NCBI GenBank assembly: GCA_005884465.1
Contig: VAZH01000255.1
Coordinates: 1 to 7,680, forward strand
Direction of reading: 5' to 3'
Length of the DNA: 7,680 nt
Source: Alphaproteobacteria bacterium
Lineage (GTDB): Bacteria; Pseudomonadota; Alphaproteobacteria; Rhizobiales; Xanthobacteraceae
A model generated the notes under the pieces. It was not told the origin of the DNA. It ran no database searches and worked only from the letters and a program-made list of their open reading frames with translations. Each line of letters begins with the position of its first letter. The first letter of the stretch is position 1. Position numbers and translations under genes: made by a program. Below are positions 1 to 6,615 of the stretch, in pieces.

Positions 1-2
1 TG

Positions 3-374
3 ATAACCGGCGATGGCGAGATGCTGATGGGAATCGGAAGCCTCGCGACCGTCGGCCTGCAAAGCCCCGAGAATCTCACCATCGTGGTGCTCGACAACGA
101 GGTCTATGGCGAGACCGGCGGGCAGGCGAGCCACACCGCGGGAACGGTCGACCTCGTCGGTGTTGCCCGGGCTTGCGGGATCGCCGATAGCCGCGCGATC
201 GCGACCATGGCCGATGTCGAAGCCTTTGCACCCGCCATGCAGGATGTCTCGAGCGGGCCGCGCTTTGCCAGCGTCAAGATCGACAGCGCCAACCTGGAGC
301 GCGTGCTCTCCAGTCGCGATGGCAGCTTCATCCTGACCCGCATCCGCGGCAGCTTGGGGTTTGGGCCGATCTAA
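3..374 (+). CDS. Thiamine-diphosphate-binding enzyme, C-terminal part (sulfopyruvate/phosphonopyruvate decarboxylase-like), 5' end outside window
   Basis: The reading frame is open from the first bases of the window and ends at TAA 372-374, so about 123 C-terminal residues are visible and the start is missing. The visible part begins with ITGDGEMLMG and reaches VVLDNEVYGETGGQ about 28 residues later. This is the GDG...(D)N signature by which ThDP enzymes hold Mg2+ and the cofactor diphosphate. The short C-terminal domain, the GSLATVG stretch after the GDG and the YGETGGQ loop resemble the catalytic (beta/ComE-type) subunit of sulfopyruvate decarboxylase and the related phosphonopyruvate decarboxylases, which remove CO2 from a 3-carbon 2-oxoacid. 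The substrate is an inference: a different 2-oxoacid decarboxylase cannot be excluded without the N-terminal half and upstream neighbours. The following gene has its own promoter-like sequence, so this gene appears to end the preceding transcription unit. Confidence 0.8.
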   Translation: MTGDGEMLMGIGSLATVGLQSPENLTIVVLDNEVYGETGGQASHTAGTVDLVGVARACGIADSRAIATMADVEAFAPAMQDVSSGPRFASVKIDSANLERVLSSRDGSFILTRIRGSLGFGPI

Positions 375-380
375 CCCCGA
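354..380 (+). terminator. Hairpin over the stop codon of the ThDP enzyme gene, possible weak terminator
   Basis: GGGGTT (356-361) pairs with AACCCC (373-378) across an 11-nt loop. The stem extends by a T-G and a T-A pair to 354-380. The stop codon TAA lies at the start of the 3' arm. No T-tract follows, so it is not a canonical intrinsic terminator. It could act as an mRNA 3'-end stabiliser or be chance in GC-rich DNA. Confidence 0.25.
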
Positions 381-409
381 ATGATTCGTGGTGCACCGCA
401 GCGAAATCC

Positions 410-438
410 TTGACATTTGCTGGAGGTGAGTGCTTACT
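410..438 (+). promoter_or_regulatory. Probable sigma-70-type promoter of the tetR-MFP-RND operon
   Basis: A perfect TTGACA -35 hexamer lies at 410-415. With a 17-bp spacer the -10 position falls at 433-438 (CTTACT, a 3/6 match to TATAAT); one base further gives TTACTC. The -10 is therefore weak, and it lies inside the inverted repeat at 426-441. Transcription would start near 445, practically at the ATG of the TetR gene (446). The perfect -35 and its placement in the only gap ahead of the operon support the call; the -10 is uncertain. Confidence 0.55.
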
Positions 439-441
439 CAC
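426..441 (+). promoter_or_regulatory. Putative TetR operator: perfect inverted repeat GTGAGT-N4-ACTCAC
   Basis: The half-sites GTGAGT (426-431) and ACTCAC (436-441) are exact reverse complements separated by GCTT. A short palindrome between the -35 hexamer and the start codon of a TetR-family gene is the usual position and form of an autoregulatory operator. A repressor dimer bound here would cover the -10 region and the transcription start, blocking its own gene and the pump genes behind it. The palindrome is directly visible; binding by the downstream repressor is inferred. Confidence 0.65.
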
Positions 442-445
442 GACC

Positions 446-1147
446 ATGAGCACCCTGCGCATGACCGGCGACCTGCGCCGGCAATTGATCCTGGCTGCGG
501 CCAAGCGCTGCTTTGCCCGCCATGGCTTCGCCGGCACCACGACCAAGAGTATCGCGGCGGCGGCCTCGATTTCCGAGGGCTTGCTGTTCAAGCACTTCCC
601 GACCAAATCGGCGCTCTATGCGGAGATTCTAGCGGAAGAGTGCGACGCGGATCCGGCACTGCACCGGTTGCTGGAGCTGGAGCCTTCGACGGAAACGCTG
701 GTCGTGCTGATCCGCGAAATGGTCCACCATTTCCACCAAATCTCGGATGTACCCGATCAGCAGGAAGCCCAGCGTCTCAGGCTGATGGTCACCAGCCACC
801 TCGACGACGGAGAATTCGCGCGGCTGATCTACGAGAAAATTAGAACCCTGATCGGAGCTATGTTCACCGCGTCGCTGGAACGCGCGGTGGCAGCAGGCGA
901 TGCATCACGGGTCGGACGCGAGCCGCTTAACCTGTTCTGGTTTGCCCATCACACCGTGCTGATGGCGGCGCTGGCGCGGTTGCCATCCGTTCCATGTCTG
1001 TCCTACGGCGACGCTGACGATCTCGAACGGCAGCTTTGCCAATTCATTCTCCGCGGAATTGGACTCAACGAAACCGCAATTGCCTCCCATCTGGATCGCG
1101 AGTTGTCGCCGGATCCGGGGCAGCCGGCAACCGCAGAAGGTGCATGA
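446..1147 (+). CDS. TetR/AcrR-family transcriptional repressor of the adjacent RND efflux operon
   Basis: A 233-residue protein with the TetR layout. The N-terminal DNA-binding domain at about residues 9-57 holds a helix-turn-helix (GFAGTTTKSIAAAASISEG...LFKHFPTKSALY, roughly 27-58), including the conserved F-x-x-K-x-x-L-Y segment. The C-terminal helical domain (about 70-215) would bind ligand and dimerise. The frame stays open upstream to a TTG at 410, but that codon is the -35 hexamer itself and the extension would run through the operator, so ATG 446 is preferred. ATG 461 is a second option. There is no Shine-Dalgarno at a usable distance from 446 (GGAGG at 422-426 is 19 nt away), so translation may be leaderless. 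The stop is one base before the adaptor gene, pointing to co-transcription. As in AcrR- or NalC-type regulators, its likely role is to repress this efflux operon until an inducer binds. The inducer cannot be told from the sequence. Confidence 0.92.
   Translation: MSTLRMTGDLRRQLILAAAKRCFARHGFAGTTTKSIAAAASISEGLLFKHFPTKSALYAEILAEECDADPALHRLLELEPSTETLVVLIREMVHHFHQISDVPDQQEAQRLRLMVTSHLDDGEFARLIYEKIRTLIGAMFTASLERAVAAGDASRVGREPLNLFWFAHHTVLMAALARLPSVPCLSYGDADDLERQLCQFILRGIGLNETAIASHLDRELSPDPGQPATAEGA
1135..1140 (+). promoter_or_regulatory. Ribosome binding site of the adaptor gene, inside the tetR 3' end
   Basis: AGAAGG lies 8 nt before ATG 1149 and overlaps the last codons of the TetR gene. It decides the start: the in-frame ATG at 1059 would overlap tetR by 89 bp and would add 30 residues unlike an adaptor N-terminus. 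The TGA-G-ATG junction suggests translational coupling with tetR. Confidence 0.7.
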
Positions 1148-1148
1148 G

Positions 1149-2342
1149 ATGAACATTGTGAGGGAAGCCAATATTTCGGGCAGGCCGATTACCGACAAAC
1201 CGCATGCGCGTCCGGTGCGGATGGTGCGCTGGCTCATCATCATCGGGCTGCTGCTTGCGGTGCTGGTGGGCGGACTCGTCGGTTTTAACGCGTTCCGCAC
1301 CAAGATGATCACGCAGTTCTTCGCCAACAACAAGCCGCCGCCGGCGACGGTTACCGTTGCCGAGGCCAAGTCCGAGGTCATTCCGAATCTTCTGACCGCG
1401 GTCGGCGACCTCGCCGCCGTGCATCAGGTGAATGTCACCTCCGATGTCAGCGGTCGCATCACCGACATCATGTTTACCGCCGGCTCCAGCGTGACGGCCG
1501 GCACCCCGCTGGTGCAATTGTTCGACGGCCCCGAGCAGGGCGATCTTGCGAGCTACAAGGCGCAGGCCACGATGGCACAGCTGTCGCTGGATCGCGCCAA
1601 GCAGCTCGCCGCGCGTCAGTTCGGCCCGCAGGCAACCGTGGACCAGGCGCAGTCGGCGTATGAGCAGGCCAATGCCGGCATCGCCAAAACCCAGGCGATC
1701 ATTTCGCAGAAGCTGGTGCGCGCGCCCTTTGACGGCGAGCTTGGCGTGCGTCGTGTCGAGGTCGGCCAGTTCCTGACCGCGGGTACCCAGATCGTGTCGT
1801 TGACGGATTTGTCGGAGTTGTACGCCAACTTCACGGTACCGGAAAAGGACAGCGGAAACCTCAAGGTCGGGCAGATCGTGCGCATTTTGGTCGACGCCTA
1901 TCCCGGCCGCAGCTTTGAGGGAAAGATCACCGCGATCGAGCCCCAGATCTCTACCGACACCCGCAACATCCGCGTTCAGGCGACCATCGCCAATCCCGAC
2001 CACATCCTCAAGCCAGGCATGTTCGCAACTACCACAGTAGTGTTGCCGGACAAGCCGCCCGTCATCACGGTTCCCGAAACAGCCGTCGATTATACGCTCT
2101 ACGGCGACTCGGTTTTCCTCATCACCGAGAAGAAAGAGGATGACGGCAAGACCAGTCTGACTGCGGTGCGCACTTTCGTGCGGACCGGCAACCGGGTCCA
2201 CGGACGAGCCGAAATCCTTAGCGGGTTGAAGCCCGGCGACCGTGTGGTCGCCGTCGGCCAGCTCAAGCTGCAATCGGGAGCGGCGGTTGCCGTCTCAACC
2301 GACCCGCCCCCGCCGATTCCGGCTAGCCCGCCGCGTTACTGA
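1149..2342 (+). CDS. RND efflux periplasmic adaptor subunit (membrane fusion protein, HlyD/AcrA family)
   Basis: A 397-residue protein of normal adaptor length. A cytoplasmic N-terminus rich in Arg is followed by one membrane helix (about 26-46). There is no lipobox Cys, so it is anchored by this helix rather than by lipid. After a Pro-rich linker come the first lipoyl half (VTSDVSGRITDI...AGTPLVQL, about 97-124), an Ala/Gln-rich hairpin (about 128-175), the second lipoyl half with LVRAPFDGELGVR (179-191) and VGQFLTAGTQIVSL (about 195-208), the beta-barrel (PEKDSG...KPGMFATTTVVLP, about 221-310) and the membrane-proximal domain (VPETAVDYTLYGDSVFLI, about 318-335). Its role is to bridge the inner-membrane pump to an outer-membrane channel and couple their movements. 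The short helical hairpin fits a tripartite RND system. The C-terminus ends in a Pro-rich tail. The pump gene begins 17 bp downstream with its own ribosome binding site. Confidence 0.95.
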   Translation: MNIVREANISGRPITDKPHARPVRMVRWLIIIGLLLAVLVGGLVGFNAFRTKMITQFFANNKPPPATVTVAEAKSEVIPNLLTAVGDLAAVHQVNVTSDVSGRITDIMFTAGSSVTAGTPLVQLFDGPEQGDLASYKAQATMAQLSLDRAKQLAARQFGPQATVDQAQSAYEQANAGIAKTQAIISQKLVRAPFDGELGVRRVEVGQFLTAGTQIVSLTDLSELYANFTVPEKDSGNLKVGQIVRILVDAYPGRSFEGKITAIEPQISTDTRNIRVQATIANPDHILKPGMFATTTVVLPDKPPVITVPETAVDYTLYGDSVFLITEKKEDDGKTSLTAVRTFVRTGNRVHGRAEILSGLKPGDRVVAVGQLKLQSGAAVAVSTDPPPPIPASPPRY

Positions 2343-2359
2343 CGACCGGGAGCATCGCG

Positions 2360-5300
2360 ATGGTCTGGACCGATATCTTCATCAAGCGACCCGTGTTGTC
2401 GGTGGTCGTCAGCCTGCTGATTCTGCTGATCGGCTTTCGGGCCGCAACGAGCCTGCCGATCCGGCAGTATCCGAAACTGTCGAACACGGTGGTCAATGTC
2501 ACGACCGTCTATCCCGGTGCGTCGGCTGATCTGATTCAGGGATTCATCACCACGCCGATCGAGCAGGCCGTCGCGTCCGCCGAGGGCGTCGACTATATGA
2601 CCTCGTCTTCGGTGCAGGGGACCAGCACCATCCAGGTTTACATCAAGCTGAATTTCGATCCCAACCAGGCTTTGACCGAAGTCCTCGCCAAGGTGAACTC
2701 GGTCAAATACCTGATTCCAAAGGAATCGAACGATCCGATCGTGACCAAGACCACCGGCCAGACCACGGCGGTGATGTATCTCGGCTTCTCCAGCGAAGTG
2801 CTGTCGGGATCGGCGATCTCAGACTATCTGACGCGGGTGGTGCAGCCGGTGCTTTCGACGGTCGATGGCGTCGCCTCCGCCGATATTCTCGGCGGTCAGA
2901 CGTTCGCGATGCGGCTGTGGCTCGATCCCGTGCGCATGGCCGGCCGCAACGTTTCAGCTGATGACGTCAACGCGGCGATCAGGACGAACAACTTTCAGGC
3001 CGCGGCGGGACAGGCCAAGGGTTATTTCGTCGTCTCGAACGTAACGACCAACACCGACCTGAAGAACCTCGATCAGTTCAAGCGCATGATCGTCAAATCC
3101 AAGGACGGCGGCTTTGTGCGGTTGGAGGATATCGCGACCGTCGAACTCGCAGCGCAAAGTACCGACGCCAGCGTTGCCTTCAACGGCGAGCACGCGATCT
3201 TCATCGGCGTGCAGGCGACGCCGCAGGGCAACCCGCTGACGCTGGTCAAAGGCGTCCGCGCGCTGTTTCCGGAGCTTGAACGCAATCTGCCGCCGTCGAT
3301 GAAAATGAAGGTGGCCTACGATTCGACTAGATTCATTCAATCCTCGATCGATGAAGTCGAGAAAACCCTGGGCCAGGCGGTCCTCATCGTCGTCGTGGTG
3401 ATCTTCCTGTTCCTGGCCTCGTTCCGTTCGGTGGTCATCCCCGTGGTCACCATTCCGCTGTCGCTGATCGGCGTCTGCAGCCTGATGCTGGTGGCGGGAT
3501 TCAGTTTCAACCTGTTGACGCTGCTGGCGATGGTGCTGGCGATCGGGCTCGTCGTCGACGACGCCATCGTGGTGGTGGAGAACATCCACCGGCATCTGGA
3601 AGAAGGCAAACCGCCGGTGCAGGCCGCGATGCAGGGCGCGCGCGAGATCGTGGGCCCCGTTGTCTCCATGACCATCACGCTGGCCGCGGTGTACGCGCCG
3701 ATCGGTTTCCTCGGTGGCCTCACCGGTTCGCTGTTTCGCGAATTCGCGTTCACGCTGGCCGGCTCGGTGATCGTGTCGGGCGTGATTGCTCTGACGCTTT
3801 CGCCGATGATGTGCTCGGTTTTCCTCAAGAGCGCGGAAGAGGGACGGTTTGCAAGGATCGTCAACAGGGTTTTTGGATCGATGACGCGCTGGTATGGCCG
3901 GCAGCTTGACCGTTCGCTCGACTATCGTCCAATCACGGGGTTGTTCGCCCTGACCATCCTCGGACTCGTCGGTTTCCTTTACCTGCACACCCCGAAGGAA
4001 CTCGCGCCTGAGGAAGACCAGGGCATTGTGTTCGCCGTGATCAAGGCGCCGAAATACGCCAACATCGATTATCTGGATTTTTACAGCGAGAAGCTCGACC
4101 ATGTATTCGCGAGCTTCCCGGAGACGGATCTTCGTTTCGCCCTGAACGGCATCAACGGCGCGCAAAACGGTATAGCGGGCATGCTGCTCAAGCCTTGGGA
4201 TGAGCGTAAGCGCTCGTCGATCAAGCTGAAGCCGCTGGTACAGGGAGAGCTCAGCAAGATCGAGGGCGTCAATGCATTCGCGTTCAACCTGCCGCCGTTG
4301 CCCGGCGGTCCCGGGGGATTGCCGGTCCAGATGGTGATCAATTCGACCAGTGGATTTCAGGCGGTCTACGAGCAAATGCTGAAACTGAAGGACGCCGCGC
4401 GCAAGAGCGGGCTGTTCATCGTTTCCGACAGCGATCTCGATTTCAACCAGCCGATCGTGCGGGTCAAGATCGACCGCTCGAAGGCGAGCGATCTCGGCAT
4501 CAACATGGCGAACATCGGCAACACGCTCGCCACGCTGCTCGGCGGAAACTATGTCAACCGGTTCAACCTCGAGGGCCGGTCGTATCAGGTCATTCCGCAG
4601 GTGCCGCGCGACCGGCGGCTGTCGTCCGAAATGCTCGGGGGATATTATGTCGCGACGTCAACAGGCCAGCAGGTGCCGCTGTCGACCGTGGTCTCGGTCG
4701 AGACCGGCACCGATCCGAACGCGCTGACCCACTACAATCAGTTGAATTCCTCGACCTTCCAGGCGGTGCCGATGCCCGGCGTGACGGTTGGCCAGGCGGT
4801 CGATTTCCTCGAGGGCGAGGCCAGGAAATTTCCGGCCGGCTTCAGCCACGACTACCTCGCGGATTCCCGGCAATATGTGCAGGAAGGAAACCAGCTCGCG
4901 ATTACCTTCGGCTTTGCGCTGATCATCATCTTCCTGGTGCTGGCGGCGCAGTTCGAAAGCCTGCGCGACCCGCTGGTGATCATGATCAGTGTTCCGATGG
5001 CGATCGTCGGTGCATTGCTTCCGCTGTTCTTCGGCGCCGCCACGATGAACATCTACACCCAGGTCGGATTGCTGACGCTGGTCGGCCTGATCAGCAAGCA
5101 CGGCATCCTGATGGTCGAATTCGCCAATGAGTTGCAGCTCAATGAAGGTCTCGACAAGCGCTCGGCGATCGAGATGGCGGCACGCGTCCGGCTGCGCCCG
5201 ATCCTGATGACGACCGCGGCGATGGTGACCGGGTTGCTGCCGCTTCTGACCGCGACGGGGGCGGGCGCTGCGAGCCGGTTCTCGATCGGACTTGTCGTCG

Positions 5301-5455
5301 TCGCGGGCATGTCGATCGGTACCCTGTTCACGCTGTTCGTGCTGCCCGCGGTCTATGTGGCGATCGCCACCGATCACAGGGCGGGTGCCGAGTCCCAGCG
5401 CGCCAAGGAGATCGCGGATTTCGATCTCGGTGCAAAGGCGCTCAAGCCGACCTGA
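2360..5455 (+). CDS. RND multidrug efflux pump, inner-membrane transporter of the HAE1 family (MexI-like)
   Basis: A 1031-residue protein, the usual length for AcrB/MexB-type pumps. The order is: helix 1 (about 10-30, FIKRPVLSVVVSLLILLIG); a first periplasmic loop with the porter subdomains (31-337; LPIRQYP, YPGASADLIQ, IEQAV...GVDYMTSSS); helices 2-6 (about 338-487); helix 7 (about 526-545); a second periplasmic loop (about 546-845); and helices 8-12 (about 846-1002). The proton-relay residues are present: adjacent Asp400/Asp401 in helix 4 (GLVVDDAIVVVENIHRH) and Lys913 in helix 10 (GLISKHGILMVEF), matching D407/D408 and K940 of AcrB. It should therefore be an active proton/drug antiporter, working as a trimer with the adaptor encoded just upstream. 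GGGAG at 2348-2352, 7 nt before ATG 2360, supports the start. The N-terminal sequence recalls MexI more than AcrB. The loop matching AcrB's Phe-rich switch loop (about 595-609) has no aromatic residue, so the substrate range may differ. Substrates are unknown and no outer-membrane factor gene follows. Confidence 0.96.
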   Translation: MVWTDIFIKRPVLSVVVSLLILLIGFRAATSLPIRQYPKLSNTVVNVTTVYPGASADLIQGFITTPIEQAVASAEGVDYMTSSSVQGTSTIQVYIKLNFDPNQALTEVLAKVNSVKYLIPKESNDPIVTKTTGQTTAVMYLGFSSEVLSGSAISDYLTRVVQPVLSTVDGVASADILGGQTFAMRLWLDPVRMAGRNVSADDVNAAIRTNNFQAAAGQAKGYFVVSNVTTNTDLKNLDQFKRMIVKSKDGGFVRLEDIATVELAAQSTDASVAFNGEHAIFIGVQATPQGNPLTLVKGVRALFPELERNLPPSMKMKVAYDSTRFIQSSIDEVEKTLGQAVLIVVVVIFLFLASFRSVVIPVVTIPLSLIGVCSLMLVAGFSFNLLTLLAMVLAIGLVVDDAIVVVENIHRHLEEGKPPVQAAMQGAREIVGPVVSMTITLAAVYAPIGFLGGLTGSLFREFAFTLAGSVIVSGVIALTLSPMMCSVFLKSAEEGRFARIVNRVFGSMTRWYGRQLDRSLDYRPITGLFALTILGLVGFLYLHTPKELAPEEDQGIVFAVIKAPKYANIDYLDFYSEKLDHVFASFPETDLRFALNGINGAQNGIAGMLLKPWDERKRSSIKLKPLVQGELSKIEGVNAFAFNLPPLPGGPGGLPVQMVINSTSGFQAVYEQMLKLKDAARKSGLFIVSDSDLDFNQPIVRVKIDRSKASDLGINMANIGNTLATLLGGNYVNRFNLEGRSYQVIPQVPRDRRLSSEMLGGYYVATSTGQQVPLSTVVSVETGTDPNALTHYNQLNSSTFQAVPMPGVTVGQAVDFLEGEARKFPAGFSHDYLADSRQYVQEGNQLAITFGFALIIIFLVLAAQFESLRDPLVIMISVPMAIVGALLPLFFGAATMNIYTQVGLLTLVGLISKHGILMVEFANELQLNEGLDKRSAIEMAARVRLRPILMTTAAMVTGLLPLLTATGAGAASRFSIGLVVVAGMSIGTLFTLFVLPAVYVAIATDHRAGAESQRAKEIADFDLGAKALKPT

Positions 5456-5476
5456 ACCATCGCCGGAGTTGTAGGC

Positions 5477-5505
5477 GCGACGGCGGCGTTGATCGCCGTT
5501 GTCGC
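5477..5505 (+). terminator. GC-rich hairpin after the RND gene, possible terminator
   Basis: ACGGCG (5480-5485) pairs exactly with CGCCGT (5494-5499) around an 8-nt loop. Flanking bases (GCG at 5477-5479, GTCGC at 5501-5505) can lengthen the stem with a small bulge. Only a short TTT follows (5506-5508), so any intrinsic termination would be weak. It lies 22 bp after the pump stop codon, a sensible place to end the efflux operon. Confidence 0.35.
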
Positions 5506-5565
5506 TTTGGCGTTATCTCGTGATATCCTGTCGCGACCGGCGCCCATTGCAGGGCGTCCAAAAAC

Positions 5566-5569
5566 AGGA
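5566..5569 (+). promoter_or_regulatory. Ribosome binding site of the substrate-binding protein gene
   Basis: AGGA lies 7 nt before ATG 5577. It fixes the start at the Met that opens a signal peptide. The in-frame GTG at 5499 would put 26 charged residues in front of that signal and would lie on the hairpin, so it is not used. Confidence 0.6.
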
Positions 5570-5576
5570 TGCCGCG

Positions 5577-6560
5577 ATGAAGCGACGCGAGTTCTTGGCA
5601 CTTTTTGGCGGAGCCGCGCTGGTCGGCCCTCGGGCAACATTAGCTCAGACGCCGAGCAGGATCTATCATCTCGGGACACTGGCTCCGGCGCTGCCTCTGG
5701 CCGATACCAGTCCCTCCGGAAAAATCGTGGTAAGGGCGCTGGCCGAGCACGGCTACATCCTCGGTCAAAACCTGACTTTCGATGCCCGCGGCGCGATGGG
5801 CGACGTCGCAAGACTCCCGTCCTTGCTCGGGGAACTGAAGGCGCGGGACGTCGATGCCATCATCGTCACCGGCTATCCGGCTGCGCTGGCCGCGAAATCG
5901 ACGGGGATTGCGACGGTCGGCGCCATCGGGTTGGGCGATCCCGTTGAAACCAGGCTGATCGATAGCCTGGCGCATCCGGGCGGCAACATCACTGGTATCT
6001 CGGATGTGGCGACGACGCTCACCACCAAGCGTCTGTCCCTGCTGAAGGAGATGTCGCCAAAGCTTCAAAAAGTGGCGATGCTCTGGAACAAGGATGACCT
6101 CGGCATGTCGCTGCGCTACGAGGCATCGGCGAAGGTCGCGCAAGCGATCGGAGTAACGGTTCAGGCGCTCGGTGTCCGCGAACCGGACGACTTCAACGAA
6201 GCTTTCTCGGTCATGAACGGCGATCCGCCCGACGCCATTTTGATGGTTGCCGATTCACTTACCGTTCTCAATCGCAAGCGGGTGTTCGAATTTGCCGCCG
6301 CCAAAAAATTGCCGGCGATTTATGAATACGACTTTCTGGTTCGCGACGGCGGTCTGATGTCTTACGGACCTGACTTGACCGAGTCGTTCGAGCGCGCGGC
6401 GGCATTGGTCGACCGCATCTTCAAAGGCGCCAAGCCCGCCGACCTGCCGTTCGAGCAGCCGACGCGCTATCCGTTCGTGCTCAATCTGAAAACCGCCAGG
6501 AGCATCGGCCTGGAAATCCCGCCAACCCTGCTCGCGCTCGCCGACGAGGTGATCGAATAA
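5577..6560 (+). CDS. ABC transporter substrate-binding protein, ABC_sub_bind (TrpX/YtrF-like) family, with a Tat-type signal
   Basis: A 327-residue protein of normal family length. It begins MKRREFLALFGGAALVG, with a twin-arginine motif (Arg3-Arg4, then Phe6-Leu7), a short hydrophobic stretch and a likely cleavage site after Ala23. No lipobox is seen, so it should be a soluble periplasmic protein exported folded by Tat. The family is recognised from DAIIVTGYPAALAAK (about 93-107), the SLAHPGGNITG segment (131-141), GGLMSYGPD (about 268-276) and the closing pattern EQPTRYPFVLNLK...GLEIPPTLLALADEVIE. These proteins bind small organic solutes; the best-known member, TrpX, binds aromatic amino acids, but most are uncharacterised. 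Single copies without transporter partners are frequent in Bradyrhizobium and relatives, and none is seen here either. The ligand is not predictable from the sequence. The gene may be transcribed alone or lead into the sensor gene 55 bp downstream. Confidence 0.9.
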   Translation: MKRREFLALFGGAALVGPRATLAQTPSRIYHLGTLAPALPLADTSPSGKIVVRALAEHGYILGQNLTFDARGAMGDVARLPSLLGELKARDVDAIIVTGYPAALAAKSTGIATVGAIGLGDPVETRLIDSLAHPGGNITGISDVATTLTTKRLSLLKEMSPKLQKVAMLWNKDDLGMSLRYEASAKVAQAIGVTVQALGVREPDDFNEAFSVMNGDPPDAILMVADSLTVLNRKRVFEFAAAKKLPAIYEYDFLVRDGGLMSYGPDLTESFERAAALVDRIFKGAKPADLPFEQPTRYPFVLNLKTARSIGLEIPPTLLALADEVIE

Positions 6561-6586
6561 TCCTCCCGCACTGCGGCAAGAGACAA

Positions 6587-6612
6587 GCCCGTGCCTTCTT
6601 GCTAAAACGGGC
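6587..6612 (+). repeat. Inverted repeat directly upstream of the sensor gene start
   Basis: GCCCGT (6587-6592) and ACGGGC (6607-6612) are exact reverse complements separated by 14 nt. The second arm ends three bases before ATG 6616 and covers the only Shine-Dalgarno-like sequence (GGGCGG, 6609-6614). It could be a hairpin limiting translation of the sensor, a protein-binding site, or the end of the previous transcript. There is no T-tract after it. Confidence 0.35.
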
Positions 6613-6615
6613 GGA

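Larger units (their letters stand above)
5456..5576 (+). other. Intergenic region between the RND gene and the substrate-binding protein gene
   Basis: These 121 bp contain the hairpin near 5480-5499 and no convincing gene. A promoter for the downstream gene is expected, but only weak candidates are visible: TTGTCG (5499-5504) with TATCCT (5524-5529) at a 19-bp spacing, or TTGATC (5489-5494) with TTATCT (5513-5518) at 18 bp. Neither is strong enough to call separately. Confidence 0.4.

Noticed and set aside
410..445. Upstream TTG start for the TetR protein (12 extra residues)
   Set aside because: The TTG is the first codon of the TTGACA promoter hexamer and the extension translates through the palindromic operator. 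ATG 446 gives a normal TetR N-terminus.
1059..1148. Upstream ATG start for the adaptor protein
   Set aside because: It would overlap tetR by 89 bp. A ribosome binding site and a sensible adaptor N-terminus belong to ATG 1149.
1065..2273. Long minus-strand open frame (402 codons) opposite the adaptor gene
   Set aside because: It is the antisense shadow of a clear adaptor gene in high-GC DNA. The translation is rich in Arg, His, Asp and Gln with no recognisable domain.
2954..4375. Minus-strand open frame of 473 codons opposite the RND gene
   Set aside because: The composition is strongly biased (His/Arg/Asp/Gln), it has no motifs, and it lies wholly inside the pump gene whose frame is unmistakable. 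The same applies to the frame at 4658-5377.
5489..5947. Plus-strand open frame of 152 codons between the pump and the binding protein
   Set aside because: It overlaps the binding-protein gene in another frame, and its Arg/Gly/Pro-rich translation has no family features.
6553..6577. CCGCAC-TGCGG palindrome after the binding-protein stop as a terminator
   Set aside because: The two arms leave essentially no loop and no T-tract follows, so a functional hairpin is unlikely.
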